Origin: Zantedeschia hybrid cultivar
Taxonomy: Eukaryota; Streptophyta; Magnoliopsida; Alismatales; Araceae
NCBI GenBank assembly: GCA_030544215.1
Contig: JARZZO010000002.1
Coordinates: forward strand, 25,481,395 to 25,545,394
Reading direction: 5' to 3'
DNA: 64,000 nt
The translations under genes and the position numbers were made by a program. Shown piece by piece: positions 24,901 through 37,500 of this stretch (the first letter of the stretch is position 1; each line of letters starts with the position of its first letter). The notes under the pieces were generated by a model. It saw only the letters and a list, made by a program, of their open reading frames with translations, was not told the DNA's origin and searched no databases.

Positions 24901-27900
24901 TGTTTCCTGACTAATTTTACCATATGCTAATTGACTTTTTATATTTAGGTAGATTGGGAAGGAAAAGTAGCTCTCATACAGTGTGCAAAAGCAATGGGAA
25001 TTCAGAAATATGTGTTCTTCTCCATCCACAACTGTGATAAGCATCCAGAGGTTCCTTTAATGGAGATCAAGCACTGCACTGAAAAGTATCTTCAAAACTC
25101 GGGTTTGAAGCACACCATAATTAGATTATGTGGTTTCATGCAGGTAATGTGTTGCCGAAATTCGTTGCTGATTCAAAAGTTTTGGTTATAAGACATAAGG
25201 ACACATTTTATTGCCACTCTTATCTGCCCACTGTTGCAATATTGTCCCTCATTTTTGTAACCCTAGACAAGAAGATATTTGTCTAGAACAGTTATAATTT
25301 TGTGAAGTTTTTCCAAGCTGTTATGTCATGTGTCAGAAGACAACCAGATGTTATAGGAAAGTGATATGTGCTATGTTATTGATTTTTACAGTCCCTGGCC
25401 ATTTAGGCTTCACAAATGAATAAAAAGAAGATGAAGAGTTTTGAGCCTCAATGCACAGATGAATATTCATTATGAACTTCCACACATGTCAGATGAACTT
25501 CCACACACATCATGGCTGCCACAACCTCTATGTATGGCATGTGCACGATTATGCCTGTATAAAATTGCCTACTCCATAGCTAAAAGGATCACTGACTCCA
25601 TCTTTGTATCTGTTCCAACAATCCTTATTAAAGTACTCATCTATCTGGCACCTTCAGGCCCTGTAGGTCAGGCCATTGAACAAATACCTTAGAAAGATTT
25701 GATGTTGCATTTCCTAACTGCATAGAAACTTTAAACACTAACAAAATAATTTTCAATGATCAGTTTAAATCAGATGCCTCTAATGCTCTTGGATTTTATC
25801 CTTCTCCTTTTGAGGATATGAGGGGGCACCACCACGCCGACCAAACATGCAGGCTTTCTCCTATCTCTAGCTGCAATCTGTGTGACTCCTGTTGCATAAA
25901 GGCAGATGGTATAAAAATGCACATTGGCAATATGCCCATGCAGTATGTGGAATGTAACATCAGATTTTTGAGAACTCATCCTCGTGACTGAATTGTTGGA
26001 AGAAAATAAAGATTGATTTATTCCTTAGTAGCTTGTTCATGAAAGGGAAGAGTTCTTATGCAATAATATCTCTCCACTGTGATCTGGAGGTCATGGAGAA
26101 TAAGGGAAGGCATACATTTAGTCCACTCTAGACCCTGCATTGGCCAGAACCTCATTGCACTAGGTAGCGTTTTTAGCTTGTTCATGAAGAAAGATGCAAG
26201 CAACCCACCAAGAGCACACTGTCAGTTCTGTTTCACACTTAACTCCAGTTGAGCAAGAGCCTTAATGGATGGGCGGCCTCATGTGTTCTAGAATCTTATT
26301 ATGCTTCCTTGCTCATTTCATATAGTTTTCAATCTCCTCTTAAATCAAACATTTTCTCTTGTTTGCTATGTTCCAACACTTTCAACGACCCTTGCTTTCA
26401 GAAGGATATATCTATAATGGGAAACTTGAATATTGTGTTTTTCAGTTTTTTGCTTATATGAAATCACACATATCTGATGTTGTCAACCAAATCATCATAT
26501 TAGTTCCTATACTTCTGAAATTGAAATAAAACCTATAATCATTCCCTTTGGTTGACTTCTGCTTGTTAAAGGGAATATTCCAATAATATTCTCTAACATT
26601 GTTAATGGAAGCAGTAAATAAAAATAATTCATTTTTAAAATTAAAAAAATAAAATGGTGAATTCAGGGTATAATTTGAGTAACATAGATTTCTGAAGCAC
26701 AAAAGCAAAACCCTTTTGGGGGATTTTTACTTTTTAGGCCCTATAATATTTTGATATTACAAATAAGCCCTCCTAATCCAACTATTTACAAATAAGCCCT
26801 TGCAATCTACCTTGAATTAGTGAAATGCCCCTAAAACTTACAAATAAGTCCCTGGGAATGTTATAAATAACCCTCTAAAAGGGCTTATTTGTAGGAAAGT
26901 TGTGATTGTGGGGGCTTATTTGTAAATAGTTGGATTAGGAGGGCTTATTTGTAGTATGAAAGATTTATAGGGGCTAAAAAGTACAAAATCTCTTCTTCTT
27001 CTTTTTTTTGGGGGGGGGGGTTGGAGATACCTTTTACAGCTTTGGATCCTAATCATCTTACAAATATCGCTCAAACCCTTTCAAGTATAATGGAAAATAT
27101 AACTTGGATTCTTGTTGTGGTAACCTAGGCCCCTCACAACAGCTGAGACATAATATCAAAAAGTACTATTAATGAGAAGATATAAAATTGATAAGTAGCT
27201 ACAGAGAATCTTTGACATTAGCTTTTCAAGGGACAAGCTTGTCATTGTATCTTATGTAACTAGAAGTCCTCTATATTTCCAATGATAATTAGTTTTTAAG
27301 AACATACTGGCATTTTTTATTCCAAAATTCTTTCTTTTTTCATATATATATTGTCGTTGATGTCAAGCTTAAGAAAGGCCTTTTCAATGACCTTTTCCTG
27401 TTCATCCATCTGGTTTTGTCTACTGATTGAAAATAAAATGATTGTACCTGACAAAGCTGACATTCATTATCGCTTACAATTGTCAGTATGCATGAAAGGA
27501 CATGAGCGAGCATTTGGTTTATTCTACTGTAAGGTTGAAAAGCCAGTCTTGTCCAGTCCATCTACTAATCCATATTTCTTAGTTGACTAAGGTCATGTAT
27601 ATAGCAGGAGTAAACTAAGCCTCTGGGTGTCAATCTGGCATTATCCCAAGTTTAAGAGAATCCATGTGTGAATCCCAGTCTTAACCTGGGCCACCATATA
27701 GTTAGTGTGGTAAGGAATGTGGATTTTCTGTGAATGATACTTTCCAAAGAAATGTTATATGCAATGTATAATGAACCTAAAGTGGTGGAAGTACCTTCTT
27801 ATTTAGTGATATGCTTTGATCTTTTTGGCCCATGAAGGACATATAAAGTTATAAACTATGTAGATTATTAGAAAAAAAGTAATATGGTTCTTTATGAACA

Positions 27901-29807
27901 ATATATTATGAACCTTGATCATACATCTACCTTACTTTCACTACTGAAGGGATAGTGCAGGTACTTTTATTTATAAATATAAATATGCATCTTACGTTCA
28001 CAATTTCAATGAACAACCATGATGGAACAGGGCCTTATTGGACAATATGCAGTTCCTATACTGGAGGAGAAGTCTGTCTGGGGAACTGATGCCCCAACTC
28101 GGATAGCGTACATGGACACTCAGGTTCATATATAAGTTTCCAACAGACTTAATCTCCCAAACTAATGCAGTAACACTTGCATTTGTGCATGCTGTTACTC
28201 ATTTTACTTTGAATGTCCATGGTCATTCCAGGATATAGCTCGCTTGACATTTATAGCTCTCCGTAATGAGAAAATTGATAATAAGCTTCTCACTTTTGCG
28301 GGACCACGTGCATGGACAACTCAAGAGGTACGTGGTGGGATTTTCCCTCTTGGTTTTAGTCACTGTCTAAAGATATAACTGATTTGTATTATTTTCTTTA
28401 CAAGCTTTTTCCTTCATGACAATTTAGTTACCTTAGTATTCTAAAATCTTACATGAAAGCCTTCCAATGTTTGCTGTGACCTTATGTAATATTAGGAATT
28501 CTTTAACAAACATCCATGAATGTTATTATCCAACTATCACATTAAGCACTAGTCCAAACATCATTTCTTCGGGTGTGTAATCAATCCAAATATATTTGTT
28601 TACTTATCATTTTTCTTTGGACAATTAATACCAATTATTGTAAAATAAAAGCCAGAAATATCTTGAAATGAACAGCCCTCCAAGATGAGGGGATTCAAAT
28701 CGTTGTCAAAAGGCATGCCTGTTCTCTTCTTCAACTTATTTACCTGGGGACTACATATTGCTCCTTAAGAAGATGACCACTCTGAAGTGAGCTGTTCTTT
28801 TTTTGAGAACTAATTATTATCCTGATGGCAGGTCATTACCTTGTGTGAGAGACTTGCAGGACAAGATGCAAATGTCACGACTGTTCCTGTTTCAGTCTTG
28901 AAATTCACCCGCCAACTAACTAGGTTCTTCCAGTGGACTAATGATGTTGCTGATAGGTTGGCATTTTCGGAGGTAAATGGGTTTCAGATGTCTTATTGTG
29001 TTTTTAAAAGTTATAATGCTGATCTGGTGTTTGTCAAGTCATGCATTTGTATGTGGTTATATTAGTCTACTAAAATGACCTAATTCGTTACACTGGTTTC
29101 TTAGGGTACACTTGGTACAACGTAAAATCTGTTACAGGCCCATATTTTCCAGAAATGTTGATCATAATATGGATACCAAAATCCGGATATAAAGACAATT
29201 GATGGCCGTGTTTTTTGGTTGTCTGAAGATTTCAAATCAGCAAAAAGATTACTGTGATCAGCTTTTCTAGAAAATCTGTGGATGTAACAGATTCCATGCT
29301 GTACCAAATGCACCCTTAGTGAATAGCATTTTCCTACAGTTCTTCGTAAAATAAAATTAACTCTAGTGGACAGGCTTCAGCTATTCAAGGTAACATGATC
29401 AATGCCTATTGACACCTTTTTTTGCCTTTTTCGTTTTTCTTTTTTACTGAGAAGTGACCATTCAGACAACAGTTTAGTGACTGCCATGCGTTGGAGGGCA
29501 CTAGATCAGACCCTAAGCCTTCATTCAATTATAATATTTGTAGAATTCATCTGTTGATCGAATCCTAAACTTGAAGAACACGTTGATGCCGACTACCGTC
29601 CTAAATCATACTTCGTCTGCTGGTTTTCAGGTCCTCTCAACTGACACAGTGTTCTCGTCTTCCATGACTGAAACCTATAGCCTTCTTGGTGTAGATCAGA
29701 AAGACATTGTCACCTTAGAGAAGTATCTGCAGGATTACTTCACTAACATACTGAAGAAGTTGAAGGACCTCAAGGCACAGTCAAAACAAACTGATATTTA
29801 CTTCTAA
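15996..29807 (+). CDS. HCF244: HCF244, chloroplast atypical SDR for PSII assembly
   Basis: HCF244 is a chloroplast atypical short-chain dehydrogenase/reductase. With the OHP1/OHP2 proteins it supports psbA (D1) translation and early photosystem II reaction-centre assembly at the thylakoid membrane. Nine exons fit in frame: 15996-16155, 18976-18997, 19136-19367, 24028-24126, 24949-25143, 28031-28123, 28232-28327, 28832-28972 and 29631-29807. They total 1,215 nt and 404 residues, close to the usual length. The first ~60 residues are Ser/Ala/Arg-rich, as expected of a transit peptide. The NAD(P)-binding motif VVGATGTLGRQIV lies in exon 3, followed by DEGYDVRCLVRPRPAPADF. Later blocks include VDWEGKVALIQCAKAMGIQK, SVWGTDAPTRIAYMDTQDIA and GVDQKDIVTLEKYLQDYF; the protein ends QTDIYF. 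Exon 1 ends at a GC donor (16,156), exon 2 is only 22 nt, and exon 3 fits only with the AAG acceptor ending at 19,135. I see no disabling change. Confidence 0.95.
20240..20300. repeat. CT microsatellite in HCF244 intron 3
   Basis: Two CT-rich runs flank a duplicated 'cttatagtgcaactctctc' unit and end in C and T runs. They lie just upstream of the solo LTR. Confidence 0.8.
21064..21072 (+). promoter_or_regulatory. TATA box of the solo LTR
   Basis: TATATAAAG sits in a GC-richer context after a CT-rich leader and repeated 'gctacagta' motifs. It is followed by a purine-rich stretch that could be the transcript start. It could start transcripts inside HCF244 intron 3. Confidence 0.5.
21510..22310. 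repeat. Imperfect tandem repeat of about 65 bp
   Basis: The unit contains 'gggttctcccatattggttg' followed by 'gtaggccattaatttcagaa' and an A-rich spacer. Five well-kept copies run from 21,510 to about 21,830; more diverged copies continue to about 22,310 and fade beyond. The open frames on both strands here come from the repeat and are not genes. Confidence 0.85.
22854..22956. repeat. Long inverted repeat (hairpin) inside the solo LTR
   Basis: The arm at 22,854-22,879 (atccttttaaaggatac and on) pairs almost perfectly with the arm at 22,932-22,956 (atcctttaagtatcc and on). About 25 paired bases flank a loop of about 52 bases. The role is unknown. Confidence 0.7.
24477..24727. mobile_element. 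MITE-like inverted repeat in HCF244 intron 4
   Basis: The left arm gggatttttactttcagtcc and following bases are mirrored by the right arm ending 'gggactgaaaagtaaaaatt'. The arms are about 60-80 bp and the element is about 250 bp. Related ends occur in the element at 26,722-26,990, so the two probably belong to one family. Confidence 0.65.
26722..26990. mobile_element. MITE-like inverted repeat in HCF244 intron 5
   Basis: The arms 'gatttttactttttaggccc' and 'ggggctaaaaagtacaaaatc' are inverted copies. The pairing continues inward through 'caaataagccctcctaatcc' and its mirror 'ggattaggagggcttatttg', so most of the element folds as one hairpin. Confidence 0.7.
29104..29315. mobile_element. Tourist-type MITE in HCF244 intron 8
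   Basis: The left end GGGTACACTTGGTACAACGT and the right end (opposite strand) GGGTGCATTTGGTACAGCAT form inverted repeats that continue to 'aatctgttaca', about 30 bp in all. TTA flanks both ends (29,101-29,103 and 29,316-29,318). A TTA target duplication with GGG-type ends is the mark of PIF/Harbinger-derived Tourist MITEs. Confidence 0.8.
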
Positions 29808-31714
29808 TGCAGCTTCTTGTTCCCTATTATACAGTAATAGACCGTGTGGTGAGTGACTTGGAGTCTGTAAATTTTCCATATGTCAGTGTATAGAATTCTT
29901 GTTCGCCACGGAGAAAACAATGAGAAAATGGCACCATTTTTCTTTGTCAGTGTTAACAAACCCAACTCAACCCCACCCCCCACCCCCAAAAAAAAAGAAA
30001 GAAAAGGGAAGAGAATACTGTAGAACATATGTGATCTGACATTTTGGTATGAAAAAAGTGGAGCTCTGTTTAATGTGCATCACTACACTACCCAAGTTTT
30101 TCAGTTGAAATGGAAACATTTGCTTTAGAAAAATCGTCTGCGTGGACAATTCACACAAAGTGTGCAACAATAATTTCAGAAATTGTGACCGGTATTCAAC
30201 ACAACGTTACTCAGTTGATCCTTCTTGCACTAAATCCGTAATTTTCGTTTCCAATCTTTTGACAACGTGTTACAGGACATAACCTGGTGTCAAGTATATG
30301 GTTCACCTTAGCGAAGTCCTTGTATTGTCTCTCGCTTTCTCTATGATGTAGTGTATAGATTATACATTTTTGTCAAAAGAACATGTTTCTCTGTACCGAC
30401 AGAAAAATCTTGCTATCAAGATCAGAATTCATGGGCTCAATCTTTGTTGAGACCGTGTGTGGAGAACGCTAAGGGCCTTATTAGCTTTCAATACTCGATT
30501 TCTCTCTCTCAAGAGAAGATCAATGATTTTTTTTTGAACGGTACAGATAGTTACAAGTGATTAGGGACAAAGCCTAAGAGATTTTCCAGAGTTAGAGATA
30601 GTTCCGTGCTGGTTGATAAGTCTGCCTAATTAGGTGAAAAATTTAAGTCCACTTGATCATTTGAGGAAATAATCCTATGGATCGGAAATAAGTATCTTAG
30701 AAGAATTTTTAAGTTCTAACCAGAAATGAAACTTAAGATCTCATAATTACGAGGCAAGAGGTGAAATAACTGCATTAAACAGCTGGTTCGAGCATATCAA
30801 TGATTTATTCATGAATGCAGGTGACCAGACAATTTCCTTATGGACGTGGAGTCCCTTCCATGGTCCTGACTATAGCATTGTCAAATGCAAATCAAAATGA
30901 TGTTGTGTGTTCAATGTATGTGCTAATCTGAACTCAGTGGACTAAATCACTTGTTGGAATGTCCAGATTAATCTTTATAATCATTGGAATAAAATTTATC
31001 TTCTTCCCTACGGACTAATCTTTATAATGTTACTAAAGACTTTTTATTTTACTTACTGAAAATCAGCATAATTATTCGTATATTTGTACGTGTCCTATAA
31101 CTAATATTGTATGATTTTAATGTAATAGAATATTCTTTTCTGATTCCATCTGTTCAAATTATAAATATAAACCTTTGAATGATTACGATGTTTAACATTA
31201 ACTTTCTCTCCTTTGGAATCGAATTATAATTTCTTCCGACTCAATTTCACAATTATTTACATGTTTTGTTACTCATATTACACAGTTTTACGTTTTATAA
31301 TTTCCAACTCTAATTACATCCACTCATGCGAGGTTGTTAGGTGTCTCATTATGCGTTTGAATGATGGTCCCACCTGCATTACCTTGAGACATTGCAACAA
31401 GTTTTATTTTAATATAATGTACTTGATTAATCAGCCGAATGTGAAATTGTGCGGTCTGGGGTACACAGCACCATTGTCCATGTCACTTTTTATTTTTATA
31501 TTACATTATTTTAAAATTTATATTTACTTTGAATTTATTTCGTTGTAAAAAAGTTTATTTCACAAATTTCAGAAGTTTACAAATATTTTGATATTTTCAT
31601 ATCTTTTTTAGGGCTGACTTTCCTTTTTGGAATATGACTTGGGGACTGCTCATGAGAGAGATTCTCTAGATTACAGTCGCACTCTCCAGTCTCCACAGTA
31701 GATGGGTCATTTGG
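29808..31714. other. HCF244 3' flank and AT-rich intergenic DNA
   Basis: The first few hundred bases should hold the HCF244 3' UTR and poly(A) site, but I could not fix the site. The rest is AT-rich with no recognisable gene. Confidence 0.5.
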
Positions 31715-32123
31715 TAGGGATGTAATTTGGGCGGGCTAGGTTAGGTTATGCAGTAATTTGGGTTTAACTCAAATTCAAAATAATTTAATCTAATCTGTCT
31801 CAACTTTAGTCCAAATTCAACAATTCAACCGAAAGTCAGCTCAAATTTAACCCAAATTCAACAGGTTGGCTTGGATTGGGTTTGGCTGGCCCTATTTATA
31901 GTTAGTTTGTTAAAAATATTCTACCTTTTGTATGAAGTAATGTAAAAGTCAATGGATCAAACCAGGTCAGCCAATTTTCGGCCCAACTCAGTCCAAATTT
32001 GACTAATCTCAACTCAAATTTAACCGAACATAATTTAGATAATTTGAGTCAACTCAATATACTATAATGTGGACCACTGGGCTAGGCTGGACCGTGAACT
32101 GACCCACCTAATTGACACCCCTA
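31715..32123. mobile_element. hAT-type MITE, copy 1
   Basis: The ends TAGGGATGTAATTTGGGCGG and (opposite strand) TAGGGGTGTCAATTAGGTGG are inverted copies. They are flanked by near-identical 8-mers, GTCATTTG (31,706-31,713) and GTCATTAG (32,124-32,131). The interior, with 'gtaaaagtcaatggatcaaac', matches the copy at 47,900-48,260. TA-GGG ends and 8-bp duplications fit hAT elements. Confidence 0.65.
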
Positions 32124-32406
32124 GTCATTAGATTGTCCTTTGAATTAATGGATCCTTTGGATTAGCATATGCCTCGAGACATGTGGAGGCCCACAAGAAT
32201 GTTGTTCTCTTTACTTGAAAAAAAGGCAGATGGAATGCAATAAAGAAAGCAGATGGATTCCTAATTATAATGCTTAGATTTTGAATAAGATTATAAAAAT
32301 TCAGCCAAACAAACAAAAAGTGACAAAAAGACAACGAAATACATGAGCTTCATTTACCCCAAGATTTCAAGAAGTTGAAATAAACGATATATGCATTTAC
32401 CTAATA

Positions 32407-32411
32407 CATAG
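32407..32411. repeat. Target site duplication, left copy (CATAG)
   Basis: CATAG directly precedes the 5' LTR and is repeated at 45,184-45,188 directly after the 3' LTR. It confirms the element's exact ends. Confidence 0.9.
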
Positions 32412-33548
32412 TGATGAGGCAGAATCCGATTCGGCCCATCGAAGCAGGCCCAAACCCCATTCGGCCCAGCAGCAGCACTATCAGGCCCTCCGGCGGCCTT
32501 CGGCCCATCAGCGGCCCAGCAGCCTTCGGCCCATAAGCGGCACCGTCGCTCCCGGCCCAACAGGCTTCAGCCCGTCAGCGGCCCACCAGCCTACGGCCCG
32601 GGAGCAACGCGGCAGCCCAGGGCCCAACAGGCCTTCGGCCCGTCAGCGGCCCAACCCCCTTCGGCCCGGTAGCCGATTCCGGCCCACTCTGGTGGCGGAT
32701 CGGGCGCTATGGCGGTTTATCAGTAAACCTACAATTAGTCCTATATCGGCTGCCACCGTTAACCATCCACTATCCTCTGCTATAAATATCCCGCTGTTTG
32801 TGGCCAAGTGGGTGGTGGGAGAAACGGATGCCTCTACAAGCTTCCGAAACCCCTTAAAGGACTTCTGTCCGAATAGCATTATAGCTACTCTTCCTTGCTT
32901 TCTGAATCGAATCTTCTTCAGGAGCTAACTTGACCGTCGGAGGGGGTTCCCCAGGGCTGACGCCCGGGACTCCTGCTGACTGGTTCTTCTTCTTCTATCC
33001 TTCTGCAGGGGCTCGGTTCGAATCGTCGCCGACCTACCCGAGTCGGTCTCGGCCGCCGACCTCGGATTCCCCTCCTTGGTCTCGACGCCGAACGCCGGCT
33101 GCCCCAAGCCAGGAGACTCGGTCTCGCGCTGAAGGAGCCTTCGGGCTTGCTGTCCGAGGGCAAGCCCGCCGGCTGCCCCACACCAGGAGGCTCGGCCTCG
33201 CGCTGAAGGTGCCTTCGGGTTCCCTGGTCGGAGAGCGAGCCGTCCCCCCGTCCGATCTCGGACTTTCCGGCTTCTGCTCCGACGCTCGCCGACCGCTCGG
33301 CCGAGAGAAGCTCCTGCTCGCGCCGCGCCTCCGTCCGCCGAAGGAGCAACGGCTCACTATCCAAGAGCGGCTCCGGCGGCAGATCGCGCCCCCCGCGGGC
33401 GGATCCGGTTCATCCCGAGAAGCCCCGTCTTCGCCTCATTGCGGATCCCCGTCGGGTCCCCTTCCGTCGTTCGGTCGGGACCGGCTCCGGATCCTCTTTT
33501 CCGGATTCCGTCCGCGGGATCCGGTCGTGATAGATCCAGTCTACATCA
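32412..33548 (+). repeat. 5' LTR (1,137 bp)
   Basis: It begins TGATGAGGCAG and ends CTACATCA. The first 300 bases are built of short 'ttcggccc' and 'gcggcccagcag' units. A TATAAATA box lies at 32,781-32,788. The long open frames across the LTR on both strands are by-products of its GC-rich sequence. Confidence 0.95.
32781..32788 (+). promoter_or_regulatory. TATA box of the 5' LTR promoter
   Basis: TATAAATA lies within the LTR, followed at the usual distance by the expected start of R. It would drive the genomic gag-pol transcript. The same box occurs in the 3' LTR at 44,416-44,423. Confidence 0.75.
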
Positions 33549-33550
33549 CG

Positions 33551-33568
33551 TGGCGCCGTCTGTGGGAG
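33551..33568 (+). other. Primer binding site
   Basis: TGGCGCCGTCTGTGGGAG starts two bases after the 5' LTR. The TGGCGCC start matches primer sites seen in Tat and Athila elements. The exact tRNA was not checked; tRNA-Asp-like pairing covers only the first bases well. Confidence 0.8.
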
Positions 33569-33584
33569 ACCAACAAAACAAGTC

Positions 33585-34550
33585 ATGTCTCAGCGACCTG
33601 TGACCCGACGATCCGGACAAAGCGAAGCAGAAGCGCGGGAGGCCTCGGCACAGATGCTGCCTTTCGAAGGCGCACCGTCTGCCCCTCCGAACCCGCCTCT
33701 GCCGACCATACCGGAGTCTTTCGGCTCGGAAGACCGAGTGGGGGTACTCCAGCAGCAAGTGGCCACGCTGGCCGCCGCCGTCACGTCCCTAGCGCCTCTT
33801 CAGGAGATGGTGTTCGCCATCGCCCAGCGCATGGGACTGGCGGGGCAGCATCCCCAGCAGGCGCCGCTCCCCCCACTCTACTCAGTACAAGACGCCCGGT
33901 TCCGACCGGTGCCTGCGCCAGTCTCTCTCAGCGAGGCCGCGGCAGCGCGCAGCGAGCCCTCGGCATTGCCTGCCCGAGCTCCCCGCGCCGATTGTCCGAC
34001 GGAGCAGGATTATGCTTCGTCGGAGTACCATCCGGCCCGGACCGGAGGACAATCCGTCGCCACCTCGGCCGCCCCGGACCTGGACCGGCGGCTGACGGCG
34101 ATGCGCAAGGAGATGCAGCAGATGGTGTCCCGGCCTCACGGGGCGCCCCTCGCCAGCAGCATCCTGGAGCAGACCCCGTTCACGGCGGAGCTCCTAGCCA
34201 CCGAGGTGCCCCCCGACTTCAAGCTACCGAAGGGCCCTCTCTATGACGGTATGACAGATCCGGTCTGTCATTTCCAGAGGTTCAACACCTACCTCCGGGT
34301 CCGGGGGATCTCCGAGGCAGTCCGCTGCCGTCACTTTCCCCTCACCCTTGAAAAGATCGCCCTCACCTGGTTCGAGACGTTGGCCCCCGACTCCATCCCC
34401 TCCTTAGTCCAGTTGGGCCAATTGTTCATCGACCAGTTCTATGATGCCACCCGACAGAGCAAGACCTCCGCCAGCTTGCTGGCTATCCGGCAAGGTCCTG
34501 CCGAGACTCTCCAGGATTACTTCACCAGGTTCCGGACCGAGGCCGCCTAG
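33585..34550 (+). pseudogene. gag: gag (capsid) region, ended by an early stop
   Basis: The frame starts at a true ATG 34 bases after the start of the primer site. A Pro/Ser-rich N-terminal part of about 200 residues precedes a Retrotrans_gag domain (about residues 205-321), which includes LPKGPLYDGMTDPVCHFQRF and FIDQFYDAT. The domain is cut by an in-frame TAG at 34,548-34,550. The same frame then resumes with the rest of gag and pol, so the stop is a disabling change within the capsid domain, not a normal gag/pol boundary. Confidence 0.85.
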
Positions 34551-37500
34551 ATCCCGAACCTCGACAGCTCGATCGCGGTTTCGGCCGTGATCAGCGGGTG
34601 CCGGGATGAGGGGCTCCTCGGTTCCATTGGGAAGCGCCATCCCCCGACCTTCCAGGACCTCGTGGCCCGGGCCCACAAGTACATCAACCGGGAGGCCCTG
34701 ATGCTATCCAGAGGAAGGGGCGCAGCCGAAGCCGTCTTGGCACCTGCTCCCCAGGTGGTCCGACCTCGGCTGGAGAACCAAGAGCTCCCCCGAAAGCGCT
34801 ATCGCGGGGAGGATTGGGACAGGGAAAGGCGACGGGACCTGCAGCCGCGGTACCTACCCTTACCTGCTCCCCCTTCCCGAATGCTCATGGAGGTGAAAGG
34901 CATGCTCCGGCGGCCTGATCGCATCAAGACCGATCCTCGCCGAAGGGATCCCGGCAGGTACTGTGAATACCACCGGGAGATCGGCCATACGACGGATGAG
35001 TGTCGGCAGCTCCGGGAAGAGATCGACCGCATCATCCGGGAGGGAAGACTGCCGCAGTACCGCTGGGAGCAGCCTCCGCAGCAGAACCGGGACGTCCCTG
35101 CAGCGCCCAGACAACAGCAACCCCCAGCAATAGAAGCCGCTCCTCCGCCGAAAGCCACCTCGGCCCCGGTAGAATCGTCCCATCAAAGGCCCAGTTCTGG
35201 GTCTATCATGATGATATCCGGAGGGCCGGGGGAAGGGTCCAGGCCGCGGCAGCGCAACACAGTGGCAGCAGTTGAAGGCGAACCGAAGAAGCCTCGTCTG
35301 GAAGACATCACCTTCGGCGCCAAGGACCTGACTGATGTTCAGGTCCCTCACGACGACGCTCTCGTCGTCAATGCTGTAATAAACAACTATGATGTACATA
35401 GGATCTTTGTGGATAATGGAAGTGCCCCAAATATCTTGTTTTACGACTGTTTTGAAAAATTGGGATTGAGTGAGGCTAATATGAAGCCTCACCGGGGCCC
35501 CCTCTACGGTTTTAACGGCTCGCCCTGCCGAATAGAGGGCATTGTCCGGCTTCCTGTAACCTTAGGCTCCGCCCCCCGGCAATTAACCGTCAAGACGGAC
35601 TTCGCCGTTGTAAAGATCGAGTCAGCCTACAACGCCATATTCGGCCGAAGGCTCATCGGCGGAATCGGAGCCGTGCCTTCGTCCTTCCATCAGAAACTGA
35701 AATTTTACACCAGCCAAGGGATAGGCGAAGCCAAAGGAAACCAAGAAGCAGCCCGGCAGTGCTACATGATTTCGGTCAAAGGGAAGAACGCAGCTGAAAC
35801 CCTAACGATCGAGTCATCGGCCGAGGCGTCTCCGGGAGAAGCACTCCTCGCCGTCCCTGTTCCAGGAGGCGAAGGACGAGTCCTGATGATAGGCTCCGGC
35901 CTGGAGAAAGGTGAAGCAGAAAAGCTTACCGAGTTCTTGAAAAAGAATCTCGACGTCTTCGCCTGGTCTCCAGCGGACATGCCCGGGGTTGACCCGGAGG
36001 TAGCAGAGCACCGACTCCATACCGATCCCCACCAGCCTCCGGTGAAGCAGAAGCGGCGCACCTTCAACCAGGAAAGGAGGGCCGCCATCAAAGCTGAAGT
36101 TCAGAAGGGACTGGACGCCGGACACCTCCGAGAGGTGCACCATCCGGATTGGATCGCCAACGTGGTCATGGTGCCAAAGAAAGATGGCAAATGGCGTATG
36201 TGCGTGGACTTCACCAACCTCAACAAGGCCTGTCCGATGGACAGCTTTCCGCTGCCTCGGATAGACCAGGTGGTGGACGCGACTTCCGGCCATGAGCTTT
36301 TAAGCTTCCTCGACGCCTATTCAGGCTACCACCAGATCCGGATGCACCCGGACGATGAAAGCAAGACCAGCTTCACCACCGATTTGGGCCTGTACTGCTA
36401 CACCCGAATGCCCTTCTGTCTGAAGAACGCCGGCGCGACGTATCAGCGGCTGGTCAACAAAGTATTCGCCGCGCTGCTCGGCCGAAACATGGAAGTCTAT
36501 ATAGACGACATGTTGGTCAAGAGCCGCGTTGCTGCGGAGCACCTGGCCGACCTGGCCGAGACTTTCTCCGCCCTTAGGCGGTACAAGATGAAGCTGAACC
36601 CGGCCAAGTGCGCCTTCGGAGTAGCCTCCGGCAAGTTCCTCGGCTACATGGTCACACACCGAGGGGTGGAGGCTAATCCCGAGAAGGTTTCGGCCATCAT
36701 GAAGATGCGCCCCCCGGCAAACCTCCGAGAGGTACAGAAGCTGAATGGGAGGATCGCAGCTCTCAGCCGCTTCATGTCGAGGGCGGCCGACTACTGTTTT
36801 CCCTTCTTCAAACTGCTGAAGAAGGCCAACTGACTGGACGGAAGAATGCCAAACAGCCTTCAATCAGCTGAAGGCCTACCTCTCCAAAGTCCCCATCCTG
36901 TCCAAACCGATTCCCGGGGAACCTCTGAGCTTATACCTTGCAGTCTCCGAGACGGCCCTCAGCACCGTCCTCGTCCGAGAGCAGGAAGGCGTTCAGAAGC
37001 CCGTTTATTACAGCAGCCGAGCCCTTCAGGGAGCGGAACTCCGGTACCTTGCCCTGGAAAAGTTGGCTCTGGCCCTTGTCTCGTATGCAAGGAGGCTTCG
37101 GCCGTATTTTCTGACCCATTCCGTAAAAGTCCTTACCAACCAGCCTTTGAGACAGATTCTTTCCCGGTCGGAGGTGTTCGGCAGGCTGGCGAAGTGGGCA
37201 ATTGAGCTAGGGGAGTTCGACATCTCCTACGCCCCTCGGGTAGCAATAAAAGCCAGGCGCTGGCGGACTTCATCGCCGAACTTACCCCCGGCGCTTCCGC
37301 GACACCACAGCCAGAACCCGAGGTGGTCGAAGCCGACACTATTTCGGCACCTGCACCACCAGACGAATGGCGACTCTTCGTGGACGGCTCCGCGTGCTCC
37401 ACGGGCAGTGGCGCCGGATGGATCCTGGCGTCACCCGAAGGAGTCGTCACGGAGTACGCCCTGCGTTTCTCCTTTCCAGCGACTAACAACGCCGCCGAGT

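Noticed and set aside
32930..34246. A 438-residue plus-strand open frame across the 5' LTR and gag start
   Set aside because: It lies in another frame from gag, crosses the LTR boundary and primer site, and is repeated in part in the 3' LTR. It is a by-product of GC-rich sequence.
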